Notes: generated by a model not told the origin, from the sequence alone. DNA of 64,000 nucleotides from Vibrio ostreae (GCF_019226825.1 NZ_CP076643.1:3162001-3226000), one strand, 5' to 3'; counted from the first letter of the stretch, positions 1 through 9,432 are shown. Translations and numbers: made by a program.

Positions 1-1
1 T

Positions 2-484
2 CAGGACAAACTGACTGGTGCATTCAATCGCCATAAATGGGAAGAGCAGATCCAACTGCAACTGGATCTGGCCGAGCGTGGTGGTTATGACTTTGGTCTG
101 GTATTGCTGGATGTAGATTATTTTAAACGGGTCAATGATCGTTATGGTCACCAGGTAGGTGACCAGCTACTACAATTGTTGGTCGCTCAGCTCAAGCAGC
201 GTATTCGCTCTACTGATATGCTATTTCGCCTCGGCGGTGAGGAATTTGCGATTGTGTTACCGATGCAAAATGGTGACAGCAGCTATCAACTGGCACAAAA
301 TCTGAGACAGCTGGTGGAGGATTTACGCGAAGAGGATTTGCCTGAGTTTACTATCAGCGCCGGTGTCACCAGTTATATAGCGCAGGACAGTGAAGCCTCT
401 TTGTTCAAGCGGGCGGATATGGCGCTGTATCAGGCGAAAGCACAAGGGCGTAATCGGGTTATCTTATTGGCGCACAATGAGTAA
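2..484 (+). CDS. GGDEF-domain protein, probable diguanylate cyclase (C-terminal part)
   Basis: The gene enters from the left edge; the frame is already open at base 2 and only the last 160 codons are present. They form one GGDEF domain, which makes cyclic di-GMP from two GTP. The domain opens with DKLTGAFNR, has the LDVDYFKRVND metal/GTP-binding stretch, an RSTD inhibitory-site motif five residues before the GGEEF active-site signature, and the usual ADMALYQAKAQGRN ending. An intact GGEEF and an RxxD site suggest an active, product-inhibited enzyme. The sensory N-terminus lies outside the window, so the input signal is unknown. Two more c-di-GMP genes follow within 7 kb. Confidence 0.93.
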   Translation, partial: QDKLTGAFNRHKWEEQIQLQLDLAERGGYDFGLVLLDVDYFKRVNDRYGHQVGDQLLQLLVAQLKQRIRSTDMLFRLGGEEFAIVLPMQNGDSSYQLAQNLRQLVEDLREEDLPEFTISAGVTSYIAQDSEASLFKRADMALYQAKAQGRNRVILLAHNE

Positions 485-568
485 TAACGAGAGAGTTAGC
501 CTGAATTAAGCGAGTTAGGATTGGTGGCGAAATATTCAGCAAACAATTTAGTTTTCAATATATTGTTA

Positions 569-596
569 TTGCACCCTCTTCGTTCTTACGTATAAT
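569..596 (+). promoter_or_regulatory. Probable promoter of tRNA-Leu
   Basis: A TTGCAC -35 element (569-574) and a perfect TATAAT -10 element (591-596) are separated by 16 bases, about 30 bases before the mature tRNA 5' end. A short palindrome (AGGGGATTCCCCT) lies in the presumed leader. Confidence 0.6.
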
Positions 597-627
597 GACC
601 ATCCATTGAAGGGGATTCCCCTAAGAT

Positions 628-712
628 GCCGGTGTGGTGAAATTGGTAGACACGACGGATTCAAAATCCGTTTCCTTCGGGAGTGGCGGTTCAAGTCCGC
701 CCATCGGTACCA
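628..712 (+). tRNA. tRNA-Leu (anticodon CAA)
   Basis: An 85-base tRNA with the long variable arm of class II tRNAs. The anticodon loop TTCAAAA gives CAA, reading UUG. The T-arm GGTTCAAGTCC and the encoded 3' CCA at 710-712 are clear. It resembles leuX of enterics in anticodon loop and architecture. It has its own promoter and is followed directly by a terminator hairpin. Its 3' end is repeated 128 bases downstream. Confidence 0.95.
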
Positions 713-719
713 TGATTAG

Positions 720-745
720 AAAGGTCGCTTATTACAGCGGCCTTT
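720..745 (+). terminator. tRNA-Leu terminator hairpin (copy 1)
   Basis: AAAGGTCGC (720-728) pairs with GCGGCCTTT (737-745) with one G-T pair. The following sequence is only moderately T-rich. Confidence 0.65.
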
Positions 746-783
746 CGTCGTTCTGGGGCTCAGTGAACGCGGGGCGGGAAAAC

Positions 784-840
784 GGTGTTTCCGGAGTGGC
801 GGCTTGAGCGCAAGCCCGGTCAGTCCTCCCATCGGTACCA
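784..840 (+). pseudogene. Remnant of a second tRNA-Leu 3' half
   Basis: This stretch looks like the variable arm, T-arm and acceptor end of the upstream tRNA-Leu (TTTCCGGAGTGGCGG, then CCATCGGTACCA) but carries about 15 extra bases in the T-arm and has no 5' half or anticodon arm. It cannot fold as a tRNA, so I read it as a decayed copy. Confidence 0.6.
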
Positions 841-847
841 TGATTAG

Positions 848-873
848 AAAGGTCGCTTATTACAGCGGCCTTT
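848..873 (+). terminator. Terminator hairpin (copy 2, duplicated)
   Basis: Same hairpin as at 720-745, carried by the second repeat copy. Confidence 0.5.
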
Positions 874-912
874 CGTCGTTTTGGGGCTCAGTGAACGCGA
901 GGCGGGAGAACA

Positions 913-936
913 AAAGGGGACAGCAAGGTCCCCTTT
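913..936 (-). terminator. Terminator of the exported-protein gene on the minus strand
   Basis: AAAGGGGAC and GTCCCCTTT form a 9-bp stem with a 6-base loop. It lies just after the stop codon at 959 of the minus-strand gene. Read on the minus strand the 3' arm runs into CTTTTG. Confidence 0.7.
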
Positions 937-958
937 ATCGTTATGGTTTGCTTGCAGA

Positions 959-1387
959 TTATTTGGCCGTAATCACACTCATAACCAGTTTGCCGTCTTC
1001 GCGTACCGGGCCATCTTCTTTGGCACCTAACGTGTACTCAAAAATACCGGTTTTCATGCCGCCGGCTTCGCCGTGTAACATTAACATCAGCATCTCACCA
1101 GATTTTACCGGTTCAGTCAGTATCGCTGTGACGTCGCTGTTGTTGCCTTTCTTAACCGGCGAATAACCAACCACCGGACCCGGTTTCATTTCTTTATCAG
1201 TGCGGTGCACCACCATCCAGCCATTGTCGCCGGCCATTATCATGTTGGCAGATACTGTTCCACCGGAAACATCCTGATCAGTGGCTTTAACGCCGAGATG
1301 ATGTCCGGCCCATGCCAGAGAAGAAGCGGTAGTTAGTACAGTGAAAAGACAAAAGGTTTTTGCTGAAGCTGTAAAACGATTTTTCAT
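959..1387 (-). CDS. Small exported protein, resembling the DUF7282 type
   Basis: A 142-residue protein of unknown function. It starts at the ATG at 1387, chosen because AGGAAA lies 7 bases upstream; an in-frame ATG 33 bases earlier has no such site. Residues 1-27 are a classical signal peptide (MKNRF, hydrophobic core, cut near AWA-GHH), so the product is probably periplasmic. The mature part contains short beta-type segments (GWMVVHR, GEMLMLMLH) and a run rich in glycine, lysine and aspartate. The pattern recalls DUF7282-like proteins, but this is recognition from memory. It is monocistronic, with its own terminator, beside the tRNA-Leu repeat. Confidence 0.7.
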   Translation of the reverse strand: MKNRFTASAKTFCLFTVLTTASSLAWAGHHLGVKATDQDVSGGTVSANMIMAGDNGWMVVHRTDKEMKPGPVVGYSPVKKGNNSDVTAILTEPVKSGEMLMLMLHGEAGGMKTGIFEYTLGAKEDGPVREDGKLVMSVITAK

Positions 1388-1884
1388 AATATTTTCCTGT
1401 TGCAGCGTAATCTTAAACACGATTTGTCAGCGCTACTTCTGCCAACTATCTCTGATACGTAGCGACATCGATTGCAGTTCAACCATGGACGTAAAAAAGT
1501 GCATTTATTTTTGTGTCCTGATATTTAGGTCTTTGAGCGCCATTTCGACTGAGGGCATCAGATGTGATTAATAACCATGGCTTTTCGGGCAGATGATCGA
1601 GTGGTGGTATGTTGAATTGGAATAGTCTGGTAACCAGTAAGTTGCAAGGCAGGCTTACGGATAAAATGTCAGTTTGAGGTGTAAAAGTACTCTTTTCAAA
1701 GGCTCGACTTATTTTACATAAAGTGATTACACAATATCCATTGACTAAAACAAGGTGCTAGTCTCACTTTCATCAAAACAGGCAATGTATATACGATAAC
1801 TGATCGAAAAATGTGATATCGTGCGCGAAAATTTGTGGCTTATATGCAATTTATCGTATTACGTTTGGTTTGGTTTCGCATTAT
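1388..1884. other. Intergenic, no convincing gene
   Basis: About 500 AT-rich bases between two divergent small exported-protein genes. It should hold both promoters. A TTGACT hexamer at 1741-1746 could be a -35 element for the plus-strand gene, but I see no matching -10 at proper spacing. Short open frames here overlap signal-peptide coding or lack ribosome binding sites. Confidence 0.5.
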
Positions 1885-2241
1885 ATGATTATTAAGATAA
1901 ATAGATTAGCGGTATTTTTTGTTTGTAGTGGCTTTGTTTTTTCTGCTTGCGCCGATTCGTTTGAGAGTTCTGAGAATGTTTATTGTAACAAGTCTAAGAC
2001 TGGCAATATGGTATTTGAGCAGTGCAAAGACAGCACCACCGGTTTGACCTGGAGCCGGACAATAATAGAAGCGGGCAACAGTCAGTACTTACGTGGTACA
2101 GACCGCGAAGGTAAAGAGTGGACTGCGATTCGTGAAATTCGAGGTAAACATTATAAAACCACGTACAGTGACAAGCATGGTAACCCTTTGCGTATCGAGG
2201 AGTGTGACAGTGGCGTGTGTACCGAAATCGTGATGAACTGA
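1885..2241 (+). CDS. Small exported protein of unknown function
   Basis: A 118-residue protein if the ATG at 1885 is used. A GTG at 1813 in the same frame would add 24 residues, but the signal peptide would then be internal. No start has a strong ribosome binding site. Residues 1-22 are a signal sequence (MIIKINR, then a hydrophobic run) ending FSACADS, which fits either signal peptidase I (A-C-A cut) or, less well, a lipobox. The mature part has five cysteines, two of them in ECDSGVC near the C-terminus, suggesting disulfides in the periplasm. I do not recognise the family. Base composition is more AT-rich than the surrounding core genes, consistent with an accessory gene. Confidence 0.6.
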   Translation: MIIKINRLAVFFVCSGFVFSACADSFESSENVYCNKSKTGNMVFEQCKDSTTGLTWSRTIIEAGNSQYLRGTDREGKEWTAIREIRGKHYKTTYSDKHGNPLRIEECDSGVCTEIVMN

Positions 2242-2309
2242 GCCTGGTATTCAGTCTGGCTCATTTGGCTTAGTGAGCCTTAGGGCGTCGAGCAATATGT
2301 TTGGTAATA

Positions 2310-2341
2310 GCAATACCCCCCGAAATTTTCGTGGGTATTGC
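2310..2341. terminator. Terminator between convergent genes
   Basis: GCAATACCC (2310-2318) pairs perfectly with GGGTATTGC (2333-2341). It lies between the convergent exported-protein gene and the methyltransferase-like gene and can serve both. T-tracts are weak on either strand. Confidence 0.6.
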
Positions 2342-2370
2342 TTGTGTTTATTACGGTCTGAAGATGAATA

Positions 2371-3291
2371 TTATTTAACAGCTACCAACGGTTCCTGGCT
2401 ATCACGCCATCGAGCCAGCGCTTGGATATGTTCCGGCCTGATTCCGCAACATCCTCCGAAAAGAGTGGCACCGAGTTGATACCAATGCTGCGCTAATACT
2501 AAGTAACTTTGTGGTGAGAGTTCGGAGCTTGGTGTACTCGTGTTTTGTGCTGTGAGCGCAGAGTCTGTGGTGGTGGAAAAATTGATGTATCCGCCAAGTT
2601 CGATATCTGCACGCTTGATGCGTTCCGCGGCACGAGTAATAGCCTGGGAAATGACGTCGGTTGTTTCACTCTCAAACAGAATACCCTCGCCACCGTGCTG
2701 GACGATAAAATCAATGGCATCAATAGCCGATTCTCCGGAGCGCAACTGAAGCTCGGGGGTTGTTTCGTTGCTCAGCGATAAAATGTAGTAACAGGGCTGT
2801 TGAGCGTGTTGCAGAACCGATTGCACTAATGTGAGTTCAGCTATACTGGCTATCTCTTCTGCGAACCACAGATCAACGTAGCGGTTTTGGGCTGCAAACA
2901 GAGCGTGATAGATACCCAGTGCAGATTCAGCATCAAACAGGTCAGGGTCGTCATTGCCATACGGCGGAGATAACGCACCCGCAGCCAGAACTTTATTCCG
3001 GTGCTTCACTTTTTCGTGCTGTACGACGGACTGAGCGATAATCGCGGCTTCGCGTGCCAGTGACTCACCTTTGGCCTGATAGCACTCTTGACCGAGATAA
3101 AAGGGTACGCAAGCGGAGCTGTTCGCAATGATGACTTGCGCTCCGGCATCAATAAAATTTTGATGAGCCTGGCGCACATAGCCTGGTGTTTCCAACAGTG
3201 CTTGTGCACTCCACATTGTTTGTGAAAACGGGGCACCGATTCGTTCTAATTCTCTGCCCATACCACCGTCTATGATGGTTAATTTTTTCAT
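2371..3291 (-). CDS. Homocysteine S-methyltransferase family protein
   Basis: A 306-residue protein of the Pfam S-methyl_trans (MmuM/BHMT) family, a TIM barrel that moves a methyl group from donors such as S-methylmethionine to homocysteine, making methionine. It opens with TIIDGGMGRELER, the usual DGG/GT start of the fold, and near the C-terminus has LFGGCCGIRPEHI, the double-cysteine zinc motif. The third zinc ligand normally sits in a G-[IV]-N-C motif; here the matching place reads GGYINFS, with phenylalanine instead of cysteine. The substrate and even the zinc dependence are therefore uncertain. It is transcribed alone, divergent from a diguanylate cyclase gene. Confidence 0.82.
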   Translation of the reverse strand: MKKLTIIDGGMGRELERIGAPFSQTMWSAQALLETPGYVRQAHQNFIDAGAQVIIANSSACVPFYLGQECYQAKGESLAREAAIIAQSVVQHEKVKHRNKVLAAGALSPPYGNDDPDLFDAESALGIYHALFAAQNRYVDLWFAEEIASIAELTLVQSVLQHAQQPCYYILSLSNETTPELQLRSGESAIDAIDFIVQHGGEGILFESETTDVISQAITRAAERIKRADIELGGYINFSTTTDSALTAQNTSTPSSELSPQSYLVLAQHWYQLGATLFGGCCGIRPEHIQALARWRDSQEPLVAVK

Positions 3292-3338
3292 CTTAAGCGC
3301 CTGAAGTACGTGGGATGATGGCGGTTATTGAACCATAT

Positions 3339-3354
3339 TGTGATTTGTATCAAA
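3339..3354. promoter_or_regulatory. CRP/FNR-like operator candidate
   Basis: TGTGATTTGTATCAAA matches the FNR consensus TTGAT-N4-ATCAA at 9 of 10 positions (GTGAT-TTGT-ATCAA) and has one good CRP half-site. It lies between the divergent methyltransferase-like and diguanylate cyclase genes. Confidence 0.35.
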
Positions 3355-3533
3355 TTGAATTCTGTTCAATGTTACTATGAATTAAATTCACACTTTAATC
3401 TTGGCTTAGTGTCATTTTTTGGACGTGAACAATGTTAGTACTCTGATTTATTGCATGTGATGGGAAGGAAGTTGTCGCTATTATTGTGCACGGAAATTTG
3501 GCGGAAGAAAACTAATAGGCAACGGTTAATGGA

Positions 3534-5105
3534 ATGATAGAAGTGTCTGGAGATAAACTAAATTTAAGAAGACTCATTTTACTGTTGTGCCTATTCACGG
3601 CATTTATCACCCTAATCAATGCATTTTACTCCATGTATCGGGTGCAGAGAGAGTTAATCATCGCCAATACTTTGGCTTCTAATCAGGTGTATGCCGAGAA
3701 GATGGCCGAAATGACAGATGCATTTTTGACTTCAGCACTCAATCAGCTCGCGTTTAGTGCCGCGGTGCTGAGTGATAAAATAGCGGATCCTGAATTGTTG
3801 TTAGCTGAAACTGAACGGTTAAAAAAGCAGACCGATTCATTTAATTCTGTGGTCGTGGTCAACGCTGATGGCGTGATTAAGGCGATTGCGCCGCAAACGC
3901 TGCCAGTGACAGGTATAGCTCTGACCGGCGTCAACTCGCTCCAGTCTCTCACAGCACAAAAGCCGCTGATTACCGATCCTTTCGTCTCTCCAGCGGGCAA
4001 CTATATTACCAGTATCTCTTATCCGATCTTTTCAGCTTCCGGCCACTATCAGGGATTTGTCAGTGGCACGATTTATCTGGAGCAGGAAAACATGCTGGCC
4101 ACGTTACTGGGTAAACACAGTTATCGTGACGGTTCATATCTGTATGTAGTGGATCATAATCGTACTTTGATTTATCACCCGGACCATCGGCGCATCGGTC
4201 AGGTGATCACGAAAAATGCTGCGATAAACGCAGTCGCACGTGGTGAAAGCGGCCACATCGAGACTTTAAATGTTTTCGGTACTGAAATGCTGGCTGGTTA
4301 TGCTCCGGTTAAACAATCTGGTTGGGGTATTGTGGCGCAGAAACCGCGTGCAGAGGCGTTGATGGTTCTTGATGATCAGTTGCTTCAAGTGGTGTGGCAA
4401 TCGATTCCGATAGGTATCGTCACCCTGATTATTATCTGGATATCGGCGATTTTTATCTCAAAACCACTTTGGCAACTGGCCAGCGCGGTTAAGAAACTTG
4501 AAAGTGACAGTTCACTCATGGATGAGATGAAACTCGTCAAACCTTGGTACTTTGAGGCTGCTCACCTCAAACAGAGTTTCTTACGTGCATTCGGAGTTGC
4601 GTCTAACACCATCGATCGACTGCAGTCCGATAGCTTAACTGATGCTATGACCGGATTGTTGAACCGACGTGGGTTAGAAAAAAGTATTGAGAGTTTTACC
4701 GTCCGCCAGATGCCATTTTCTGTGCTTGCGCTCGATTTGGATTATTTCAAGAAGGTGAATGATACCTATGGGCATGATGCGGGTGATGAGCTGTTGCGGG
4801 AAGTATCGAGTTTGATGAAACAGCAGGCACGGGAGCAAGATATTGTGTGTCGTGCAGGCGGGGAAGAATTTATCCTGTTGCTCAGTAATACCCATATCGC
4901 CCGGGCTTATGAGGTGGCGGAACGTATCCGGGCCTCAGTGGCCAATCATAGTTTCACTATGGTGCCAGCCATTACTATTTCAATTGGTGTGGCATATTGG
5001 TCCGCTGGTGATGAGGCGATTGAATCAGTGATGAAAAAGGCGGATATGGCACTGTATCAGGCCAAACATAATGGTCGTAACCGTACTGAGATGAGTGATT
5101 GTTAG
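3534..5105 (+). CDS. Membrane diguanylate cyclase with periplasmic sensor (dCache-GGDEF)
   Basis: A 523-residue inner-membrane protein. A transmembrane helix at about residues 12-33 is followed by a periplasmic region (about 35-285) with the look of a double Cache sensor (PVTGIALTGVNS, YLYVVDHNRTLIYHPD, SGWGIVAQKP). A second helix spans about 290-310, then a short linker and a GGDEF domain (about 370-520). The active site is AGGEEF near residue 442; REQD five residues upstream is the RxxD inhibitory site. It should make cyclic di-GMP in response to an extracytoplasmic ligand, which cannot be read from sequence. The start is the ATG at 3534. The gene is monocistronic. Confidence 0.92.
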   Translation: MIEVSGDKLNLRRLILLLCLFTAFITLINAFYSMYRVQRELIIANTLASNQVYAEKMAEMTDAFLTSALNQLAFSAAVLSDKIADPELLLAETERLKKQTDSFNSVVVVNADGVIKAIAPQTLPVTGIALTGVNSLQSLTAQKPLITDPFVSPAGNYITSISYPIFSASGHYQGFVSGTIYLEQENMLATLLGKHSYRDGSYLYVVDHNRTLIYHPDHRRIGQVITKNAAINAVARGESGHIETLNVFGTEMLAGYAPVKQSGWGIVAQKPRAEALMVLDDQLLQVVWQSIPIGIVTLIIIWISAIFISKPLWQLASAVKKLESDSSLMDEMKLVKPWYFEAAHLKQSFLRAFGVASNTIDRLQSDSLTDAMTGLLNRRGLEKSIESFTVRQMPFSVLALDLDYFKKVNDTYGHDAGDELLREVSSLMKQQAREQDIVCRAGGEEFILLLSNTHIARAYEVAERIRASVANHSFTMVPAITISIGVAYWSAGDEAIESVMKKADMALYQAKHNGRNRTEMSDC

Positions 5106-5232
5106 CTAAAGATGCGGAAGACAAGCTGGCTGGACTTTTGCGTGCCTGAGTTCCTTTCTATAGAGCGACATACCAGTATTCAGATTTGGTGAGAGGAATC
5201 GACTATGCTTCTTATAAAAGCAGGAGGTGTCT

Positions 5233-5637
5233 ATGTTTATCCTCACACCGTATATATTTTTTTCCGGCCGCTGTGAACAGGCGCTCGACTTTTATTGCCA
5301 GTGTTTTGATGGCCATGTATTAACCAAACGCTATTTTCATGAAGCGCCACAGCTGATTAAAGGCGTTAACCCGAACTGGATCATGCATGCTGAACTGGTC
5401 ACGCAGCATATGAAGTTAATGCTGTCTGATGGCATTGCAACGCAGGAACTCAAAGATAATCAGATTGCACTGTCTGTGGTGATGGATGACATTGATCGTC
5501 AACTCGTATTATTCGAACAGTTAGCTGAACAAGGTAAAGTGATGATGCCATTAGAAGACACGTTCTGGGGCACCCGATGCGGAAAAGTTGAGGATCAGTT
5601 CGGTGTTCGCTGGATCATTAATTGCGAAGTTTGTTGA
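5233..5637 (+). CDS. VOC-fold protein, PhnB-like
   Basis: A 134-residue soluble protein of the vicinal oxygen chelate (glyoxalase/bleomycin-resistance) superfamily, close to the PhnB / '3-demethylubiquinone methyltransferase-like' group. Seen are the N-terminal PYIFFSGRCEQALDFYCQCFDG, typical of PhnB, and the C-terminal FWGTRCGKVEDQFGVRWIIN with the conserved W-G-x-x-x-G-x-x-x-D-x-F-G pattern. The ATG at 5233 is chosen because a perfect AGGAGG lies at 5222-5227; an upstream GTG at 5227 overlaps that site. Substrate and enzyme activity are unknown; many relatives have no assigned function. Confidence 0.85.
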   Translation: MFILTPYIFFSGRCEQALDFYCQCFDGHVLTKRYFHEAPQLIKGVNPNWIMHAELVTQHMKLMLSDGIATQELKDNQIALSVVMDDIDRQLVLFEQLAEQGKVMMPLEDTFWGTRCGKVEDQFGVRWIINCEVC

Positions 5638-5769
5638 AGATCTCGCTTTATACGCAGCTCTCTGAGTATTGTATTGATGACCTTATTATTGAGTTCTTCT
5701 AATATATGAACACCTAATATCAAGGCCCCTGATTAGTAGGAGCCTGCGTACCAAGGACAGAGTGATAGA

Positions 5770-7029
5770 GTGGCAAGTATCAAAATTACGGTCGATAGGC
5801 TGCAACCTGGGTTACATATCCGTTTGCCGGTCAAATGGAATGAGCATCCTTTTCTGTTTAACAGCTTTAAGATTACGACTCAGGAGCAAATCCGCCTGAT
5901 TCGGCATCTGGGTATCCAGCACGTATTTTTGAATCCGGCCCAAAGCGATACCTCGCCTTTACCTCCACAGACTCAGGGGCAGTCGGAAGCTGAACAGAGT
6001 AGTGACCCAGCGATTGACGATGAAGCTGACAAGTTATGGCAGGAAAAGCAGAAACGAATCGAGAAACTGAATGCTTATCGGCGCCGGGTTTTGCATTGTG
6101 AGAAAGAATTTGAACGCTCACTGGCCCGTATGCGTGCGGTTATGAACAAAATTCGTAATCGTCCGCAGGATGCGGTCGATGAAGCTAAGCAGCTGGTCGA
6201 CGATGTTGTCGACAAGCTGCTCAGTGAGGACAGCGTCACCCTGCACCTGATGAACAGCAAAAGTGAGTTTGAAGACATCTATTTCCATTCACTTAATGTT
6301 TCAGTGATTGCCATGATGATCGGAAAGAACAAAGGATTTCCTGCCGACAAATTAAAAGAGCTCGCCTTCGCCTGTCTGTTTCATGATATTGGTAAAATGC
6401 GCGTTCCGAGTGCAATTGTCAGAAAGCCGACTCCGCTTAGCGAACCGGAAAAAAACTACCTTAAACTGCATACCAAGTATGGTCAGGAGTTAGCGGCTAA
6501 TATAGAGGACTTTCCGGCTAGTGCGATGCGAGTGATAGAGCAACATCATGAATTGAATGATGGCTCTGGCTATCCGCAGGGCTATAAAGAAGAAGAGATT
6601 GATGAATTAGCGCAGGTGGTCGCAGTCGCCAATGCGTTTGATAACCTTTGCCACCCCAATGTGGTGGCTGAGCAAAAAATCCCTTATATCGCGTTATCTC
6701 ACCTTTATAAGAATTGCCGCCATCTGTATAACCATGAAAACCTCAATATCATGGTCAAATTCATGGGGGTGTTTCCGCCCGGAACAGTGGTTCAGCTCTC
6801 TAATGATATGGTGGGGCTGGTCATCTCGGTGAATGCTAAGCATCTGCTGTTTCCTAATGTCCTTATCTATGACCCTTCAGTACCACGTACTCAGGCTCCG
6901 ATTATTGACCTGGCTAGTAAAGACATGAAGATAGTCAGTGCGATATTACCGAATAAGTTACCGGACAAAATTCGTGATTACCTCAATCCTCGTTCACGGA
7001 TTTCCTATTTTTTTGATAGTGACGATTAG
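5770..7029 (+). CDS. HD-GYP domain cyclic di-GMP phosphodiesterase (DUF3391-HD-GYP)
   Basis: A 419-residue cytoplasmic protein. The N-terminal part (about residues 3-70, ITVDRLQPGLHIRLPVKW and LGIQHVFLNP) is the DUF3391 domain often fused to HD-GYP. A charged, probably helical linker follows, then the HD-GYP domain with LFHDIGK near residue 203, HTKYG, HHELNDGSGYPQG (the GYP signature near residue 266) and VVAVANAFDNL. HD-GYP enzymes open cyclic di-GMP to pGpG and GMP; all main metal ligands appear present. The start is a GTG. A strong terminator follows, so it ends its own transcript just before the rRNA operon. Confidence 0.93.
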   Translation: MASIKITVDRLQPGLHIRLPVKWNEHPFLFNSFKITTQEQIRLIRHLGIQHVFLNPAQSDTSPLPPQTQGQSEAEQSSDPAIDDEADKLWQEKQKRIEKLNAYRRRVLHCEKEFERSLARMRAVMNKIRNRPQDAVDEAKQLVDDVVDKLLSEDSVTLHLMNSKSEFEDIYFHSLNVSVIAMMIGKNKGFPADKLKELAFACLFHDIGKMRVPSAIVRKPTPLSEPEKNYLKLHTKYGQELAANIEDFPASAMRVIEQHHELNDGSGYPQGYKEEEIDELAQVVAVANAFDNLCHPNVVAEQKIPYIALSHLYKNCRHLYNHENLNIMVKFMGVFPPGTVVQLSNDMVGLVISVNAKHLLFPNVLIYDPSVPRTQAPIIDLASKDMKIVSAILPNKLPDKIRDYLNPRSRISYFFDSDD

Positions 7030-7091
7030 TTATCCACAGTTTTTTGTGAGTAAATTGTGGGTGTGCTGAGAGTAAAGTCTGCATAAAAAGT

Positions 7092-7127
7092 CGTTCGTTT
7101 GTTTAATAACCAAACGAACGTTTTTTT
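7092..7127 (+). terminator. Rho-independent terminator of the HD-GYP gene
   Basis: CGTTCGTTTG (7092-7101) pairs perfectly with CAAACGAACG (7111-7120), followed by seven Ts. Confidence 0.93.
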
Positions 7128-7149
7128 ATAAAAAAAGTGATTTTTAGTA

Positions 7150-7177
7150 TTGCCAAGTTGAAGCAACTCTCTATAAT
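7150..7177 (+). promoter_or_regulatory. rRNA operon promoter P1
   Basis: TTGCCA (7150-7155), 16-base spacer, perfect TATAAT (7172-7177), then a GC-rich discriminator (GCCGCC) as usual for growth-rate-controlled rRNA promoters. The AT-rich tract upstream could act as an UP element. Confidence 0.75.
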
Positions 7178-7265
7178 GCCGCCTCACTGACACGGCAGAC
7201 GCCACAAGGCTTCAGCGCTGGTCAGCGAGGTGAAAAGCTTCTGAGAAATAAATTTGAAAAAGTGT

Positions 7266-7293
7266 TTGACTCTTCAAATTAACTCGCTAGAAT
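7266..7293 (+). promoter_or_regulatory. rRNA operon promoter P2
   Basis: TTGACT (7266-7271), 16-base spacer, TAGAAT (7288-7293), about 115 bases after P1, the usual tandem arrangement. Confidence 0.7.
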
Positions 7294-7330
7294 GCACCTC
7301 CGCTTTGAGAAGAAAGTTTCTAAAAAGCAA

Positions 7331-7342
7331 CGCTCTTTAACA
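7331..7342 (+). promoter_or_regulatory. boxA antitermination site (leader)
   Basis: CGCTCTTTAACA matches the enteric rRNA boxA (TGCTCTTTAACA) at 11 of 12 positions. It lies downstream of P2 and should recruit the Nus antitermination complex. The remaining leader up to 7567 holds RNA-processing stems and no gene. Confidence 0.85.
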
Positions 7343-7567
7343 ATATAAACCTATCAATCTGTGTGGGCACTCGTTGATGATAATCGAAGATGATTCTAAA
7401 GAATCAACTTAGGTATCAATGAACTGAGTGACCAATTTGAATGAGCAATCATTCGAGCACAGTCAATTCATTACCATTCTGTTGGAATGGTAATAGCTTT
7501 GAATTACTAAGGTAATTTGAAGTCAGTATTCATTGAGCCTCCCTAATTATTTAGGGAATCAAATCTT

Positions 7568-9120
<1,553 letters not shown>

Positions 9121-9186
9121 TACGAATGATTATTGCGATGAGTGTTCACACAGATTGATGGTTTATTACGTTTAAGAGACGATACT

Positions 9187-9263
9187 GGGTCTGTAGCTCA
9201 GGTGGTTAGAGCGTTCGCCTGATAAGCGAGAGGTCGGTGGTTCGAGTCCACTCAGACCCACCA
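9187..9263 (+). tRNA. tRNA-Ile (anticodon GAT)
   Basis: A 77-base tRNA in the 16S-23S spacer with anticodon loop CTGATAA, T-loop GGTTCGAGTCC and encoded CCA. It is matured from the rRNA transcript. Confidence 0.97.
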
Positions 9264-9305
9264 ATCTTCCTCCCAGAAGATTGGCACACAGTATCAACAC
9301 CTGAT

Positions 9306-9381
9306 GGGGCTATAGCTCAGCTGGGAGAGCGCCTGCCTTGCACGCAGGAGGTCTGCGGTTCGATCCCGCATAGCTCCACCA
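9306..9381 (+). tRNA. tRNA-Ala (anticodon TGC)
   Basis: A 76-base tRNA, second in the 16S-23S spacer, with anticodon loop CTTGCAC, T-loop GGTTCGATCCC and encoded CCA. Confidence 0.97.
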
Positions 9382-9432
9382 TCTTTAAGTGTTCTTACGA
9401 GAATGTTTAGAAATGGTTCTTTGATAGAATCT

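Larger units (their letters stand above)
701..911 (+). repeat. Direct duplication of the tRNA-Leu 3' end plus terminator
   Basis: Bases 701-783 and 829-911 are direct copies, 80 of 83 positions identical, offset by 128 bases. Each copy starts in the tRNA acceptor end (CCATCGGTACCA), runs through the terminator hairpin and ends in the sequence after it. The three differences are single transitions. The arrangement could be a tandem duplication that has decayed or a scar left by an element that used the tRNA 3' end as its attachment site. Confidence 0.9.

Noticed and set aside
804..1166. 120-codon plus-strand frame beside the tRNA-Leu repeat
   Set aside because: It runs through the tRNA remnant and terminator copy and then antisense to the exported-protein gene; no protein-like features.
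1341..1571. 76-codon cysteine-rich frame
   Set aside because: Its first part is antisense to a signal peptide and no ribosome binding site is present.
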